This document shows positions 45,833 to 56,680 of a stretch of DNA of 64,000 nt, piece by piece; the stretch's first letter is position 1; each line of letters starts with the position of its first letter. A program made the position numbers and the translations under genes. The DNA lies in NCBI GenBank assembly GCA_022661535.1, contig JAKULF010000004.1, positions 1,674,001-1,738,000 of the forward strand. Direction: 5' to 3'. This DNA is from Eutypa lata (lineage: Eukaryota; Ascomycota; Sordariomycetes; Xylariales; Diatrypaceae). The notes beneath the pieces were generated by a model, which ran no database searches, was not told the DNA's origin, and saw only the letters and a list, made by a program, of their open reading frames with translations.

Positions 45833-48682
45833 CTAAACAACCACCCACCTCCCCAACCTCCCCACACTCTCCCCAGCATTCCTCACAACGCAAAGCCCAG
45901 TATCGGGATGACTTCCTACACCCTTCGCTTTCCCCTTCTTCCCCCCACCATCATACCGAAGTAGCTCATCCCGCGCGCAAACCGCCGACAGCACGCCAAC
46001 AGCCGTAGCCTGCCCATCTCTGAGGTTGTAGCTACCGGTCGTGACGAAGCCGATGAGGTCTTCGGCGCCGGGACACAGGGGATGCTCATTGTTATTACTA
46101 GCGGCCGTGATGGTTTCCGGTGCGAGTAGCTCGCGCGCGAGCATGCGCTTGCGCGCTTCGAAGTCCACCTTTGGGTTTTGTGTCTTTTTCGTAGCTTTCT
46201 TATTGTTGGTGTAGGTGTTGTTGGTGGGTTTCAAGGCGAGCCATTGTTCTCGGAGGTTCGGCGGGAGCTGTTGTTGCTGTTGGGACTTGGTATCGCTGCC
46301 GTCGGCCCAGGAGAAGGAGAGTGAGGAGGTGGTGGGAAGGAGGTTTGTTGCCGGTGTTGTTTCGGCTTGCTGGGTTGTTGGGACGGGGGGAGCAGCGTTC
46401 TTGGTGATGGCGGCGTCTTCCGGGAGTCTGTAAATCCTGGCGCATGTTGAGGCGGTCCCGCGACCTAGTAGTTTGATTTGAACAGTGACTACCGAAGTAG
46501 CCGGGGGCGGTTCGGAGGTAGGGGATACATGCACGTTGAATGTGGCCTTGGGAAGATATACCAGGCTTTCCAATGGGCTCTTAGCTTCCGGTTTCAGCTT
46601 CTTCCCTTTATGTCCTTCCTGCGGATCGGATGTCTGTGCCGTTCTGTCCTCACCAGTAGTTTCATCCTCATCCCCTTGCTGATGTTGGGGCTCGTCTTCT
46701 TTCTTATTAAGCCCCAGGAGAAATTCGTAATCGCAGTTCCAGCCAACGCCGACCTCGCCCTTGCGCCCGGCCCCCAGATCCAGGGTGTCGTAATTCGCGC
46801 GTTTCCCCTTCGGCATGCGTTCCCATTTCTTCAGACGGTATAGCCGCTGAGTTGCCTCCCAGGCGTTGCCCGCTCCGGTGCCGGGAAAGTCGCCCGGGAA
46901 CCAAGGGAGGCCCCGTTCGAAAGCAAGCTGTCGCAGCTCGTTTAAGCCACCGAAGCGGGGGTTGCCGCCGCTCGATAGAGGGTAGTGCATCAGGCTGTAC
47001 CACACAGGTAGCACGCATTTCCATGGGAGCATCAACGTCCAGGTGCCCGGCGCTTGCGGGTCCTTCGGATGTCGGGAAGCGAGCAGAATGATGGGAATGG
47101 GGGGATCTCGGGCCGTGAGTTCGAGAAGGGCGCCTGGCGCGCCTTCCCCCTTGCGGCGGTTTAGAGACTTCTGTGTGGGAACGTTGGAGGCTTTGAATCG
47201 TGCGTCTCTGTCGAAGAGCTTAAAGGGGATCGTGCAGGGGTCTTTGTGAAAATCCCCTATAGCATCTATGTCTACTTTCGTGGGGGACATTTTCTGCGGA
47301 GGATAGCGAAGACGTGGGTCCATGATGGAGAATGCTAGAAGAGATCCGAGAGGAAGTGATGCGGCATCCCTACAACCAGCGAGCTTCTCAAACTTGGAGG
47401 CTTGGGTTTCCTTCGATTCCGTTTTAGAGACATACGGTTTGAGTACGCCCAAAAGAGCTTCGGTCGAGTCTGATCCGGTGATTTCGATGCTGCCGACCTC
47501 GTGTCTGAGATCTTCTACGAAAGGGCGCGGGTTCTGCTTCCTTACGAGTCGGCAAAGCTCTTCGAAGGTTTCTAGAAAAGCAGAGGGGTGTAGCCGGATG
47601 AAAAGACGTCTGAAGTCTGTCGAAGAGTTGGGCTCATCCGCCGTGGATTCTGGATTCCAAATGATCGTCGCTGGACCAATGATATGGGTAGAGCTTTGTT
47701 GCTTTCTGGTAAGAGTGCAGGACCAATGGATAGCTCCGCTCCTCCAGCGGTCCCCTTTCTCATTCCACAAGTTTTCATGCGTCAAACCCACCGCTTTAAG
47801 AACATTTCGGACGCTGTTTAGAGGACCAGACAGGCTAATGGTGTTCACATAGCTCATATCCCAGGCTATAGCACCCTTCTCCCATTGCATCCGATGTGTA
47901 GGTCGGTAGCACTTTGCTGTGGGGGTTAGGGGAATGGCAAACCTCCAAAGTGGTTCTTTAGGAGTCGTCATCCTCGCTCTCTTCGTATGCCATAGATGCG
48001 TGGGTAGCCATGTTTTGTCAGTCTGGCGCTTTCTGAATTTTGTTGCTGTAACCGGTGGGTTGTTCAGTGCATTTCTCCGAATCTTGGGCCTCGCAGCTCT
48101 AACAGCAATGGTCTCTTTATCGACACCCGCTTTCTCCATCCTCCGCAATTTCTTGTTCTTAGCCAGAACCCCTAGCCTCTTTGCCGTCTCAGCACGAAGA
48201 CGGCTCCTGGTTGAACTTAATTTCCTAGTTTTAGAATTGACGGTAGGAGTGTTGTCTTGCACCATCTCCCTCTTAGCCCTTTTTTGCAGCCGTTGTGGAA
48301 CCCTCTTGTGATTATGAGCTCCAGCTCGGCGTCTGAGTGTGATAGGCACACGTTGAAAAGCTCGGCTGGTTTTGGAGGTCCTCGTCCGTCGCATGCTTTC
48401 ATCCAAGGCGTTCAACTCGAAGCTGCGGGCATTAAGAAACGACTGGACGTTAAGCTCGCCATCTTTGAGGGCTGCATCGGACCCCTGGACAGCAATGCTC
48501 CTGATCTCCCTCATTTTTGTCCGATTCATAGATCGATTGTCAGGAGGTTGAGCACCCTTGCCTGGCTTGTTGAAGGCGACATCAGAACCATTATTATTGT
48601 TGGTCTTGGGCCTTTTGGGAAACGATGCAGTCAAAGTCTCTCCCGACGGACGCTTATTCCTTTGCACGGGCGGCGGTGCCAT
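45833..48682 (-). CDS. POP1: POP1, protein subunit of RNase P and RNase MRP
   Basis: Largest protein subunit shared by nuclear RNase P (tRNA 5' maturation) and RNase MRP (pre-rRNA processing). One exon of 949 codons. The Pop1 N-terminal region spans about residues 75-265, with RTSKTSRAFQRVPITLRRRA, HNHKRVPQRLQKRAKREM and WLPTHLWHTKRARM, all characteristic. The POPLD-type region lies around residues 560-620 (LPWKCVLPVWYSLMHYPLSS then PRFGGLNELRQLAFERGLPW). A basic N-terminus suits RNA binding and nuclear import. The C-terminal 250 residues include low-complexity inserts (Lys/Glu/Gln-rich near 680-720, Pro/Thr/Ser and polyQ near 810-850) before a conserved end (LIGFVTTGSYNLRDGQATAV) leading into CARDELL. 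Length is within the range for filamentous fungi. Confidence 0.96.
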   Translation of the reverse strand: MAPPPVQRNKRPSGETLTASFPKRPKTNNNNGSDVAFNKPGKGAQPPDNRSMNRTKMREIRSIAVQGSDAALKDGELNVQSFLNARSFELNALDESMRRTRTSKTSRAFQRVPITLRRRAGAHNHKRVPQRLQKRAKREMVQDNTPTVNSKTRKLSSTRSRLRAETAKRLGVLAKNKKLRRMEKAGVDKETIAVRAARPKIRRNALNNPPVTATKFRKRQTDKTWLPTHLWHTKRARMTTPKEPLWRFAIPLTPTAKCYRPTHRMQWEKGAIAWDMSYVNTISLSGPLNSVRNVLKAVGLTHENLWNEKGDRWRSGAIHWSCTLTRKQQSSTHIIGPATIIWNPESTADEPNSSTDFRRLFIRLHPSAFLETFEELCRLVRKQNPRPFVEDLRHEVGSIEITGSDSTEALLGVLKPYVSKTESKETQASKFEKLAGCRDAASLPLGSLLAFSIMDPRLRYPPQKMSPTKVDIDAIGDFHKDPCTIPFKLFDRDARFKASNVPTQKSLNRRKGEGAPGALLELTARDPPIPIILLASRHPKDPQAPGTWTLMLPWKCVLPVWYSLMHYPLSSGGNPRFGGLNELRQLAFERGLPWFPGDFPGTGAGNAWEATQRLYRLKKWERMPKGKRANYDTLDLGAGRKGEVGVGWNCDYEFLLGLNKKEDEPQHQQGDEDETTGEDRTAQTSDPQEGHKGKKLKPEAKSPLESLVYLPKATFNVHVSPTSEPPPATSVVTVQIKLLGRGTASTCARIYRLPEDAAITKNAAPPVPTTQQAETTPATNLLPTTSSLSFSWADGSDTKSQQQQQLPPNLREQWLALKPTNNTYTNNKKATKKTQNPKVDFEARKRMLARELLAPETITAASNNNEHPLCPGAEDLIGFVTTGSYNLRDGQATAVGVLSAVCARDELLRYDGGGKKGKAKGVGSHPDTGLCVVRNAGESVGRLGRWVVV

Positions 48683-50196
48683 AATTGACCAACAGAATGT
48701 GAAGCTGTAGAGTAATTATCGAAGCATCATCGGCCGGGCCTAAGAAAACAAGAATGATGGATTGATTATGAGATTTCTATATTCGTTCTTCTGACTGGTC
48801 TCAGACTCATGGATGTTTAATTCCCGTGACTGTGTAAACGCGTACCTGATTAAAGATTTTGATACTGATTGAGGCCTTCTGAGACCCGCGTCAACTGTCC
48901 ACGCCTGAACAAAAAAAAAGTCGCCAAAAACCTTAGGCCCCACTAGTTATACAAGCTCCCAGTTATGTCACGCTTCGCATTTATCATGCAGATACTTACA
49001 TATACTATTGGAGTCGATGGTGAGCTGCGACTCCGAGGTTACCATTAGGCCTTTGATTGTTGGTTACCAAGCTATTTTGTTGCGGGAGGTTCTGCAGCCC
49101 ACTGAAGAAAACCCAACTAAACCCGATAAGGCCAACCTACATATGAATCGATTGCCAAGCATGTAACTAAAGGATGACGTCTATTTGGCACCAATTGATG
49201 ATGCCCACATGCAGTTCCAGACCCTGGCAGCCCGGCTGGCGATAGAGCCTATTTGTACGTACATAAGTACCTAATCTTGCCTATGCTGCTCTTAGTTAGT
49301 GGTTGTACACATCACTCAACTCCCTATTATTTATTTCTGGGTGCCAAGGATGCTGGGGGTCGAGTTGAACTTGTCAAGTCCTTTCCGTTGTTGGAAATAC
49401 ACACATGGCAAATGCAACCTTGGAATTTCCCTTCTATTAAATCCTTCCGTTTTGAGTATCATTCCGCCACCTAACCTGCTAACCTATCTCGCGATTTCCG
49501 ATTTCTTTTCTCGATACTTCTAGTTAATAACTAACTTGACTTACCTAACTAAGCCTCTCTCATATGTTGTAAAAAGGTTATTCTTCGTAAATTTAGTCAG
49601 CCATTCGTTCTCTTAACTAACTATACCCTAACTAAAACGATTCTACTACATGCATATCATGGACCGGAGGTAGTGCTACGTGAAGTAACGGTCATTTGTT
49701 CTGGGGTCTCGGTCTCGTCTCGGCGGCGTTCAGTTGTTGGAAGGCGAATTCGAATGCGGCTGTATTATTACTATGGCGTCCTTAAGTATGTTAAAACCTA
49801 AACTTAAATAGTCCCCCGGCTCTTCCGGATCCCTTCAGCCATCCATCCTTCCCTTCCCTCCCTTGTCCCCTTGCATTCCAACCCACGGCTTCAGTCCGAA
49901 TCCTTCTGCGCAACGGTTGCTGCCAGCTTTATGTACTGAAAGATGAGATAAGATGAGGCGTCTTCGGGATGCATAGTCTCAAGGAGACGCGATTCTTATC
50001 TGGTCTTATCTGTCTTTCCATACATCCATCCATATATACACCCATTGTCTTACATCATCCCACCTTCCATCCATACTCTTTACTTGTTTATTCTTCTCTT
50101 CTTATTCTTCTAGTGCTATGCACATACTCTCTTCCTTTACGCCACCATTTCCACCTCTTGCTATGCGCGACATCATTCACATATAACTGAGCTGAC
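48683..50196. other. intergenic between divergent genes
   Basis: Contains the promoters of POP1 (minus) and the NT-C2 gene (plus). The last 300 bases before 50197 are C/T-rich, typical of a fungal 5' leader. No coding region is supported. Confidence 0.55.
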
Positions 50197-52126
50197 ATGC
50201 GGGCCTTACCCATAGTGAACAAGGCGCGGAAGGTTCGTACCTCTCTCTTAATTACGATATCCACGATCGATCAACGAACCACAAGGCTGCGACAACAACA
50301 AAAAAACAAAAGAAAAAAACTAACTTGATTTTTCTATCTAGCCGAAATTCGAGCTTCACCTCACCATATACGACCTGAACAACGTGCCACTGGTCTCGGG
50401 ATCCTCCTACATAAAATGGTACCTCACGCACTCGATGCACGCCGAGCACCGCGGCCGGACGGGGAAATGCGCCATGGACAAGCCCACCCACCGGGTCACC
50501 TACAACTACTCCAAGATCGTGCCGATCCGGATCTCCATCGACCGCAACAACCACCTGACCGACTGCCCCATCGAGTTCGAAGTGCTGCAGGAGCTGCCCT
50601 CGGCGCCGGGCGCCAAGGACGAGCGCATCACCCTGGGCCGCGTGCAGCTGAACCTCAGCGAGTACGTCGAAGAGAGCGAGAACTTCCCCCGCCGGGGGGC
50701 AGCAGCAGCAGCGGTCGCGGGAGCATCTTCGCGCTTCGGTGCCGGTCTCGAGAATGCGCGCGAGAAAGCCCAGAACATCGGCCAGGGCCTCACCCACCGG
50801 CGCATGAGTAGTAAATCAAGCGCCGGAGAAGCCGGAGGAGCCAACATCAGCCCAACAAGCACGAACCTTCCCGCCCAGCAGCAGCAGCAGCAGCAACCAC
50901 ATCCCGAAGAAAACGACGTGGTAGACGAGGAGGCGGAGGAGGGCATCGTGCGCCGGTACCTAATGCAGGACAGCAAGATCAACAGCACGCTGAAGGTCGG
51001 CATCCTGATGGTGCAGGTGGACGGGGAGCGGAACTACGTGGCGCCGCCGCTGAAGACAGCGCCCATGTTCGCCGGCATCACGGGCATCATGGCCGGGGGC
51101 GATTCGGCATCAACAGCAGCGGCAGAACCCACCGACGCCGCCGCCACTGCCGCCGCCAGGAGCTCGGGGGGCGCAATGTCAAGCCTCAACAAGTCCCGCG
51201 ACGTTTCCGAGGTCCAGGATATGTACCGACGGGCCCTAGCTGCCAGCTGGTCGTGTCAGCCCGGCGAGCTCCCGGCCGACGAGTGCATCGAGGACATCTT
51301 CTCGGGCGGCGACGGGTGGAGACGCTCCTCCACTTCTTCGCACGGCGGTTCGAGTTCGGGATCGCACCGCAATGGCAGAGGGGGCTCGTCCACAGCAGCA
51401 GCAGCACAGACCCGGTCCTCGAGCGGCGCACCAGCAGCAGACGAGGGCAGGGGCGCCGCCGACGACGAGAGCGTGAACAGTAATAGTAATAACAGCAACA
51501 GCAACAGCAATAGCGCGAGTCCCGACGAAGCTGCGCGGGGGACGCTGCGGCCTACCGACGTCCCGCGCGTCTTGAAGCGCCATGCGCGCCGCCAGAGCGG
51601 AGGAAGTAATCATAGTGATCGGAGCGCCAGGAGTGGGATTACCGTGATGGGTGGTAGTGACCGCGATCGTGATTTCCGGAGTCGCGCTCCACCGCTTCCC
51701 GAGCCGTCATCGTTGTACACACATTCTTTTTCTCAACACCACCAGCAACAGCAGCAGACTTTTTCATCCCACTTCAACCTACCGGTCCGGAGTAATAGCA
51801 GCAGTAACAATAGCTACCAACACCTACGCCCGCCGTCCTCTAGGGGAAGAGAGGACAGCACGCTGCTGTCGTCGTCGTCGTTGTTGTACTCGCAACGCGG
51901 CGGCATACCTCACGACCCGCATGACGACGACGGCATTCTGCATCGCAGCGGTAGCATGGCCAGCCTCGCGCCTACGCTGGGCGCGAGCAGCAGCACCAGC
52001 ACCAGGAGCAGCAGCGATCGCGGGCGCCGGTTCGGCGGGTTCCGCCGCCAGAAGGAGGTCGACGAGCACGAGATCCGCGAAGATCTGATCGCGTGGAAAT
52101 TACCCGGCACTTCTTTGGCTGCTTAA
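50197..52126 (+). CDS. NT-C2 domain protein (EEIG1/EHBP1 type)
   Basis: Model join(50197..50232, 50342..52126), 606 aa. A 12-codon first exon (MRALPIVNKARK) is spliced across an intron with a GTTCGT donor, a CTAAC branch at about 50320 and a TCTAG acceptor to PKFELHLTIYDLNNVPLVSG. The N-terminal ~150 residues form an NT-C2 domain: SSYIKWYL, HRGRTGKCAMDKPTHRVTYN, ISIDRNNHLTDCPIEFEVLQ, RVQLNLSEYVEE. NT-C2 proteins act at membranes with small GTPases and actin in animals; the fungal role is not established. From residue ~160 the protein is low complexity, with polyQ, poly-Ser/Asn and Gly runs, interrupted by a conserved stretch, RRYLMQDSKINSTLKVGILM (the end of the C2 fold), and EVQDMYRRALAASW. 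It ends in a basic/acidic tail. The tiny first exon is easily missed; its residues continue the domain and support the start. Confidence 0.92.
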
Positions 52127-52607
52127 CTTAGGTAGTTTTTTTCTTCTTTTACTACAATAAAACAGCGCATCTTTCTTTCTTATGATGGCAAGTGTTGTTT
52201 TGATTGAGGCAGTCATGTCTGTCTTCTTAGGGATCTTAGGGGACTTAGGAATCGAGGCTCGGACTAGGACTAGGACTATGCAAGATGGGCAGAGCTCTAA
52301 AAAAAAAGATTCAGTAGAAATTAGCGGACCGGGCGATATTATCTAGAAAGGAGGCTGGTTGGTTGGTTGGGTTGGCTGACTGACGGGAGTAACGGATCCT
52401 TGATTGATAGCAGCGGATGTTTTTTTTTCTGCTTTGCTTTTCTGAAAATAGGGGTGACGGCGGTTTTCTTTTCCCGGACCGAGGGACGGAGTAAGCGAGG
52501 TATTCTGATCTATATTTCATCTTATTTTTCCCATGGGCGATGCGTTCCCGTCCCGGTTGTTTCATGTGTATAATTTTGTTCTCTTGGGCTGGCTCTTTCT
52601 GTCAATC

Positions 52608-52632
52608 TTTTTTTTTTTTTTTTTTTTTTTTT
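52608..52632 (+). repeat. poly-T tract
   Basis: Twenty-five consecutive T residues in the intergenic region downstream of the NT-C2 gene. Confidence 0.95.
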
Positions 52633-53122
52633 ACTTTGCTTTGTGCTAGACGTTTATACATACATACTTACATATATATACTCGGGATGGGAGAAATAGA
52701 GGAAAAGGGCAAGACAAGTTGGTGGTGGTATCTACCAGCTATTGTCTCCCAAATACATACATACAAACATACATACTTACATATGTACATACACACACTT
52801 GACTGCGCCTAGATCTTATTTTAAATCAAAAAAAAAACATTAAGAACTTATACATAGTACCTACAGGAGTACTGTCCATCCATCCCTAAGGGATGCTTTA
52901 TATTATATCATCACATCCCACAAAATACCGTTCTCGCCAATCCCCCGAAGCTGAATAAGCACATAACTACGTACGCAGTAAGGGAGAAGTGGATGATTCC
53001 GGGGAAAAAGGTGCGCAGATATGAATAACTTTTGTTCATTATGCCGCCAGACCGGCCGCATGTCTACATAGCGAAGAGCGGCTATCTGTTCTCTCTCCGT
53101 CTCCCTCTAATTCTATTGCCAA

Positions 53123-53144
53123 CCGTCCGTCCGTCCGTCCGTCC
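53123..53144 (+). repeat. CCGT tetranucleotide microsatellite
   Basis: About five CCGT units in tandem, within a run of related CCAT and CCGT tetranucleotides. Confidence 0.85.
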
Positions 53145-53424
53145 TTCCATGCGTCCATACCAACGAATCAACCAACCAACCAGCCAGCCAGTCAATGCAT
53201 CGCATTCCTCCCTGTATGTATGCATGTATGTATGCTGTCCATCCAGCGTCCCACCCAACTTAGAGGATAAACTCCGTGTGTATAGTGAAGCATATCCATC
53301 CATCCATCGAGATAGGAAATGTCAGTTATGGGTGGGTGGTGTTTTCGTTTTCAAAATCAGGTACGTTTACTACTACGTAGTAAATGTCATCCAGCTGGCT
53401 TGATCGTCTATTCCTTCATCGCAA

Positions 53425-53469
53425 CTACCTAGCTACCTACCTACCTACCTACCTACCTAGGTAGGTAGT
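53425..53469. repeat. CTAC tandem run ending in a palindrome
   Basis: Repeated CTAC units run into CCTAGG followed by TAGGTAG, so the right part can fold back on the left. Related TACCTA/TAGGTA motifs recur across gaps in this window (for example near 16165 and 17100). Confidence 0.85.
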
Positions 53470-53545
53470 GTTGAGACGATCGATCACCCAGGCCAAGAAG
53501 AGGTGGAGGGCAAAAATATACGTAGGAGGGTGGAAGAAGGCCTAT

Positions 53546-55377
53546 CTAAGGCGCCTTCAGCGTGCCCCTGACGCCACCCTGGCCACCGACTTGCCTAGCG
53601 GCGATGGTGACGCCGAGGTCACCCGCGATGTTGATCGTGACCTCGACCTTGCCTCCCTTCTTGACGCCCTTGACTGACGCCTCGGCCAGAGTATCGCCCA
53701 GCTTCCAGACCTTCTCCCTCAGCTCCTCGGGCTCCTCGTCCGAGTCGTCGAAATCGGAATCATCGTCATCCTCGTCCTCGGCGCCGTTCTCCTTGGGCTT
53801 GGGCTCCGGCTTGGTGACCTTGATGTGGGTGTTGCCCTCGGCAATCTTGATCAGCACGTCGCCACCGTCCTTGGGGGCCGGGACGTGGACAGTGCGCCGA
53901 GCTGGGACGGCGGTCTCGGGGGCGATGATAGGGACGAATATCTCCTCACCAGCGTCGGATAACGTCACGACGCCAATGGCGTTGGTGATGTGCTTGACGG
54001 TTGTGACAACAGGGTGCGTCGACTGGTCAATGTCGTCGGCTTCGTACTCTTGGATCAGCGATGCTTGCAGGGCAGCACCACGTGATTGCAGCTCCGAGGG
54101 GTTGATGGAGTTAGGGTTAGTGGAAGGTGCCTGGATGGTGGTTGACTCGGGGAAGATTGAACGGAAATTGGCAGCAATTCTCGGGGTGTGAGACGAGCCA
54201 CCAGAAAGGATGAGCTCATCGATATCGAGCACATCCAGACCAGCCTTCTTGATAACACCCTCCACTAACCGGTTGAAGCCCTCGAACACCTTTCGTGCAA
54301 TAGTCTCGTACCGCAATCTGTTGATAGTTGCCTGGAAGTCGATACCGTCGGCCAAACTTTCAACACTAAAGCTGGCATTGGTACCTATACTGAGGGCCTT
54401 CTTGGCAGCCTCGGACTCGGCCTTGAGCTTAGCCAAGCTTCTAGGGTTCTCTCGTGGATCGACATTGGGGTTCTTCTTCATAAACTCCTTAGCAAAGTGG
54501 TCCATGAGGATCTTATCCAGATGGACACCGTGGAACTCGTAGTCGTGTGCGGTAGCCAAAATGGTATAGATACCACCTCTCGAAGCGATAACAGCAACAT
54601 CAGATCGAGTACCACCCAAGTCTGCGACCACAATTATCTTGTCCTTGACCTCTTGACCTGGTCTCGCATCATAAGCAAGAACCGAAGCAACAGGCTCATT
54701 GATCAACTGCAGGACCTCGAGATCAGCATCGTTAGCAGCCTTGATAAGTGCTTCCCGTTGCTTCTCAGAGAAGTTTGTAGGCACTGTTAGGACAGCAGAA
54801 GTGACCTTCTTTCCAAGGTAGTCGGAGGCAGATTGTAGCAGGCGGCGCAGGTACCGGGTAGAGACTTCAGAAACAGAAAGCGTTGAGGGTGATTCTCCCT
54901 CGACCTTGTCCTGGATGGTGAAGGATACAGAGCCTTCGACGTCTTGAGGGTGAGCGGCAGCATGGCAGTGGGTAGGGTCGATCGATTTGAATCTAGAATA
55001 GCACATTAGCAAAACAATATGAAAAGGCTCGAAAATATAACCTACTCTTGACCGAGGAATTCCTTGAAAGCAGTGACAGTGTTGTCCGCATTGCGCACTA
55101 GGAAAGCCTTGGCCTGGTTTCCAGTGTACTCTTCGCCCTCGACGTAAGATAAGCAGGTGGGAATTTGACGGTCTATCATAGGGTAGGTTAGCATTCATTT
55201 ATCGTTTATTCCAAAAAGAGATGGTATATAAATCTCACCTCCATCCTCGTTGGCAATTACGACGGCGCTATCATCGATAGTGACGGCGATGGAGCTGTAC
55301 GAGTTGCCAAAGGCAATACCTATGGCAGTTCTCTCGTCTGGCGCAACGCCAACCTTGTTCGCCTCAGCTCCAGTCAT
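53546..55377 (-). CDS. SSZ1: SSZ1, atypical Hsp70 of the ribosome-associated complex
   Basis: Ribosome-bound Hsp70-like protein that pairs with zuotin to form the RAC co-chaperone for nascent chains. Model complement join(53546..54992, 55046..55172, 55239..55377), 570 aa, all junctions in frame. The nucleotide-binding domain begins TAIGIAFGNSYSSIAVTIDD with a degenerate phosphate-1 loop, then shows YLGKKVTSAVLTVPTNF, KIIVVADLGGTRSDVAVIAS and DELILSGGSSHTPRIAANFR. The downstream YEADDIDQSTHPVVTTVKHI and PETAVPARRTVHV blocks are hallmarks of SSZ1 rather than canonical Hsp70. An acidic linker (EDEDDDDSDFDDSDEEPEEL) precedes a shortened substrate-binding region, and there is no C-terminal EEVD. 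It starts 457 bases from the divergent RRP40, so the two may share control elements. Confidence 0.96.
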
Positions 55378-55834
55378 CGGTCCGAGATTTTGAAATTGAT
55401 CGATTTGTCGTGTTCAAAAATCCAAAGATTGTGTATTGAGAGAAGAGTTGGTGCTCTGTGAAGGTATGTAAGTAAGCAAGCACGTACAGATAGTAGGTTA
55501 GTGGGGGTTGTAGAAAATCGTTATCACCAAAAATTTCAGAAAAAAAGTTGCCCAAGGCCGATCACCAAAAATGAAAATGGAACCCTTGTCAGCCCTTTCT
55601 TGGCAGCTGCTTGGATCCAATCACTTGGCATGCCGCACATAACTAAGCCACAGATGCCCCTCCATCTCTCCAGCCACATTCTACCATAGTCTTAATGAGC
55701 TCCAGCCACAATAAAACAAATTCATTCCTATCACAAGCAAAGCTTCAACGTCCATCTATTCATTAAGCCCCACCACCACCATATACGAAGTCATAAACAG
55801 GAAGCAAGTCATTTCCCATAACCACAACCATAGG
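55378..55834. promoter_or_regulatory. divergent promoter between SSZ1 and RRP40
   Basis: 457 bp between the two start codons. It contains two copies of ATCACCAAAAAT (55523-55534 and 55561-55572) spaced 38 bp apart. The first overlaps an AAAAATTT core like the yeast RRPE element of ribosome-biogenesis promoters. Function is inferred; other species would have to be compared. Confidence 0.5.
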
Positions 55835-56680
55835 ATGGCAACAGAAACACAGAGGCCATTCGTCCTCCCAGGCGAATCAATTGACCACACTCACATCCCA
55901 TCCCACCCGAAGAAAGCCTTAAGATTAGGGCCAGGTCTCCGACACATCCCACCGAACGAGCTCGTACCAACCGTAGCCGGCCAGCTCGTCACAGACCCAA
56001 AGAAGAACTCAATATGGGTTGAATACCACGGCGGACGGGTATGTTTGAACGTGATATATCCTCTCACCATTCCTCTTCTCGCATCTTCCCCTGCCCCCCA
56101 CAATACTAACACCACACCCATCCAGTACATCCCCTCAACCGGCGACCTCGTAATCGGCACCGTAACTAGGACATCAGGAGAATACCTCTATGTCAGCCTG
56201 AGCGACTACACGTCGAATGCGACCCTGCCCCAACTAGCCTTCGAGATGGCCACCAAGAAGACGAAGCCGAACCTCAGCGCCGGTGCGCTCGTCTACGCGC
56301 GCGTGTCGCTGGCCAACCGCCACATGGATCCGGAATTGGAGTGCGTGTCGGCCACGACGGGGAAAGCAGAGGGCCTGGGACCTCTGGTCGGCGGCATGCT
56401 GTTCGAGATCTCGCTGGCGATGGCGCGGAGGCTGCTGATGCGGCGCGCGGCTGAAGAGGGCGGCGTCGTCGTTCTTGATGAGTTAGGTGGTCCCTCAGCA
56501 TCGGCTGGGGGCCTGGCGTTCGAGACCGCCGTCGGCCGGAATGGCAAGCTGTGGGTGAATAGCGAGAGCACGAAGACGATCCTGGCGGTTGGGCGGGCGG
56601 TTGTCGAGACGGACGAGCAGAATTTGAGCGTTGAGCAGCAGAAGAAGCTCGTTAGGAAGCTGGTCAAGGATATGAGCTAA
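55835..56680 (+). CDS. RRP40: RRP40, exosome cap subunit (S1/KH)
   Basis: Non-catalytic RNA-binding cap subunit of the nuclear and cytoplasmic RNA exosome. Model join(55835..56038, 56126..56680), 252 aa. The first exon encodes the N-terminal domain (FVLPGESIDHTHIPSHPKKA then RLGPGLRH, VAGQLVTDPKKNSIWVEYHG). The second begins with the S1 domain (YIPSTGDLVIGTVTRTSGEY, VSLSDYTSNATLPQLAFEMA) and ends in a KH-type region (FETAVGRNGKLWVNS, ILAVGRAV) as in Rrp40. The intron (GTATGT donor, TACTAAC branch, CCAG acceptor) is 87 bp, a multiple of three and without stop codons, so the unspliced frame is also open; the splice joins GGR to YIPSTGD, matching the family. Divergent from SSZ1. Confidence 0.94.
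   Translation: MATETQRPFVLPGESIDHTHIPSHPKKALRLGPGLRHIPPNELVPTVAGQLVTDPKKNSIWVEYHGGRVCLNVIYPLTIPLLASSPAPHNTNTTPIQYIPSTGDLVIGTVTRTSGEYLYVSLSDYTSNATLPQLAFEMATKKTKPNLSAGALVYARVSLANRHMDPELECVSATTGKAEGLGPLVGGMLFEISLAMARRLLMRRAAEEGGVVVLDELGGPSASAGGLAFETAVGRNGKLWVNSESTKTILAVGRAVVETDEQNLSVEQQKKLVRKLVKDMS

Larger units (their letters stand above)
52127..53545. other. intergenic between convergent genes, rich in simple repeats
   Basis: Shared 3' region of the NT-C2 gene and SSZ1. It holds a 25-base poly-T run (52608-52632), ACAT/CATA runs near 52750-52795, a CCGT tetranucleotide run at about 53123-53144 and a CTAC/GTAG palindromic run at about 53433-53469. No gene seen. Confidence 0.7.

Noticed and set aside
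50252..52110. Antisense and alternate frames across the NT-C2 gene
   Set aside because: High GC at third positions removes stops from other frames. The NT-C2 domain identifies the real one.
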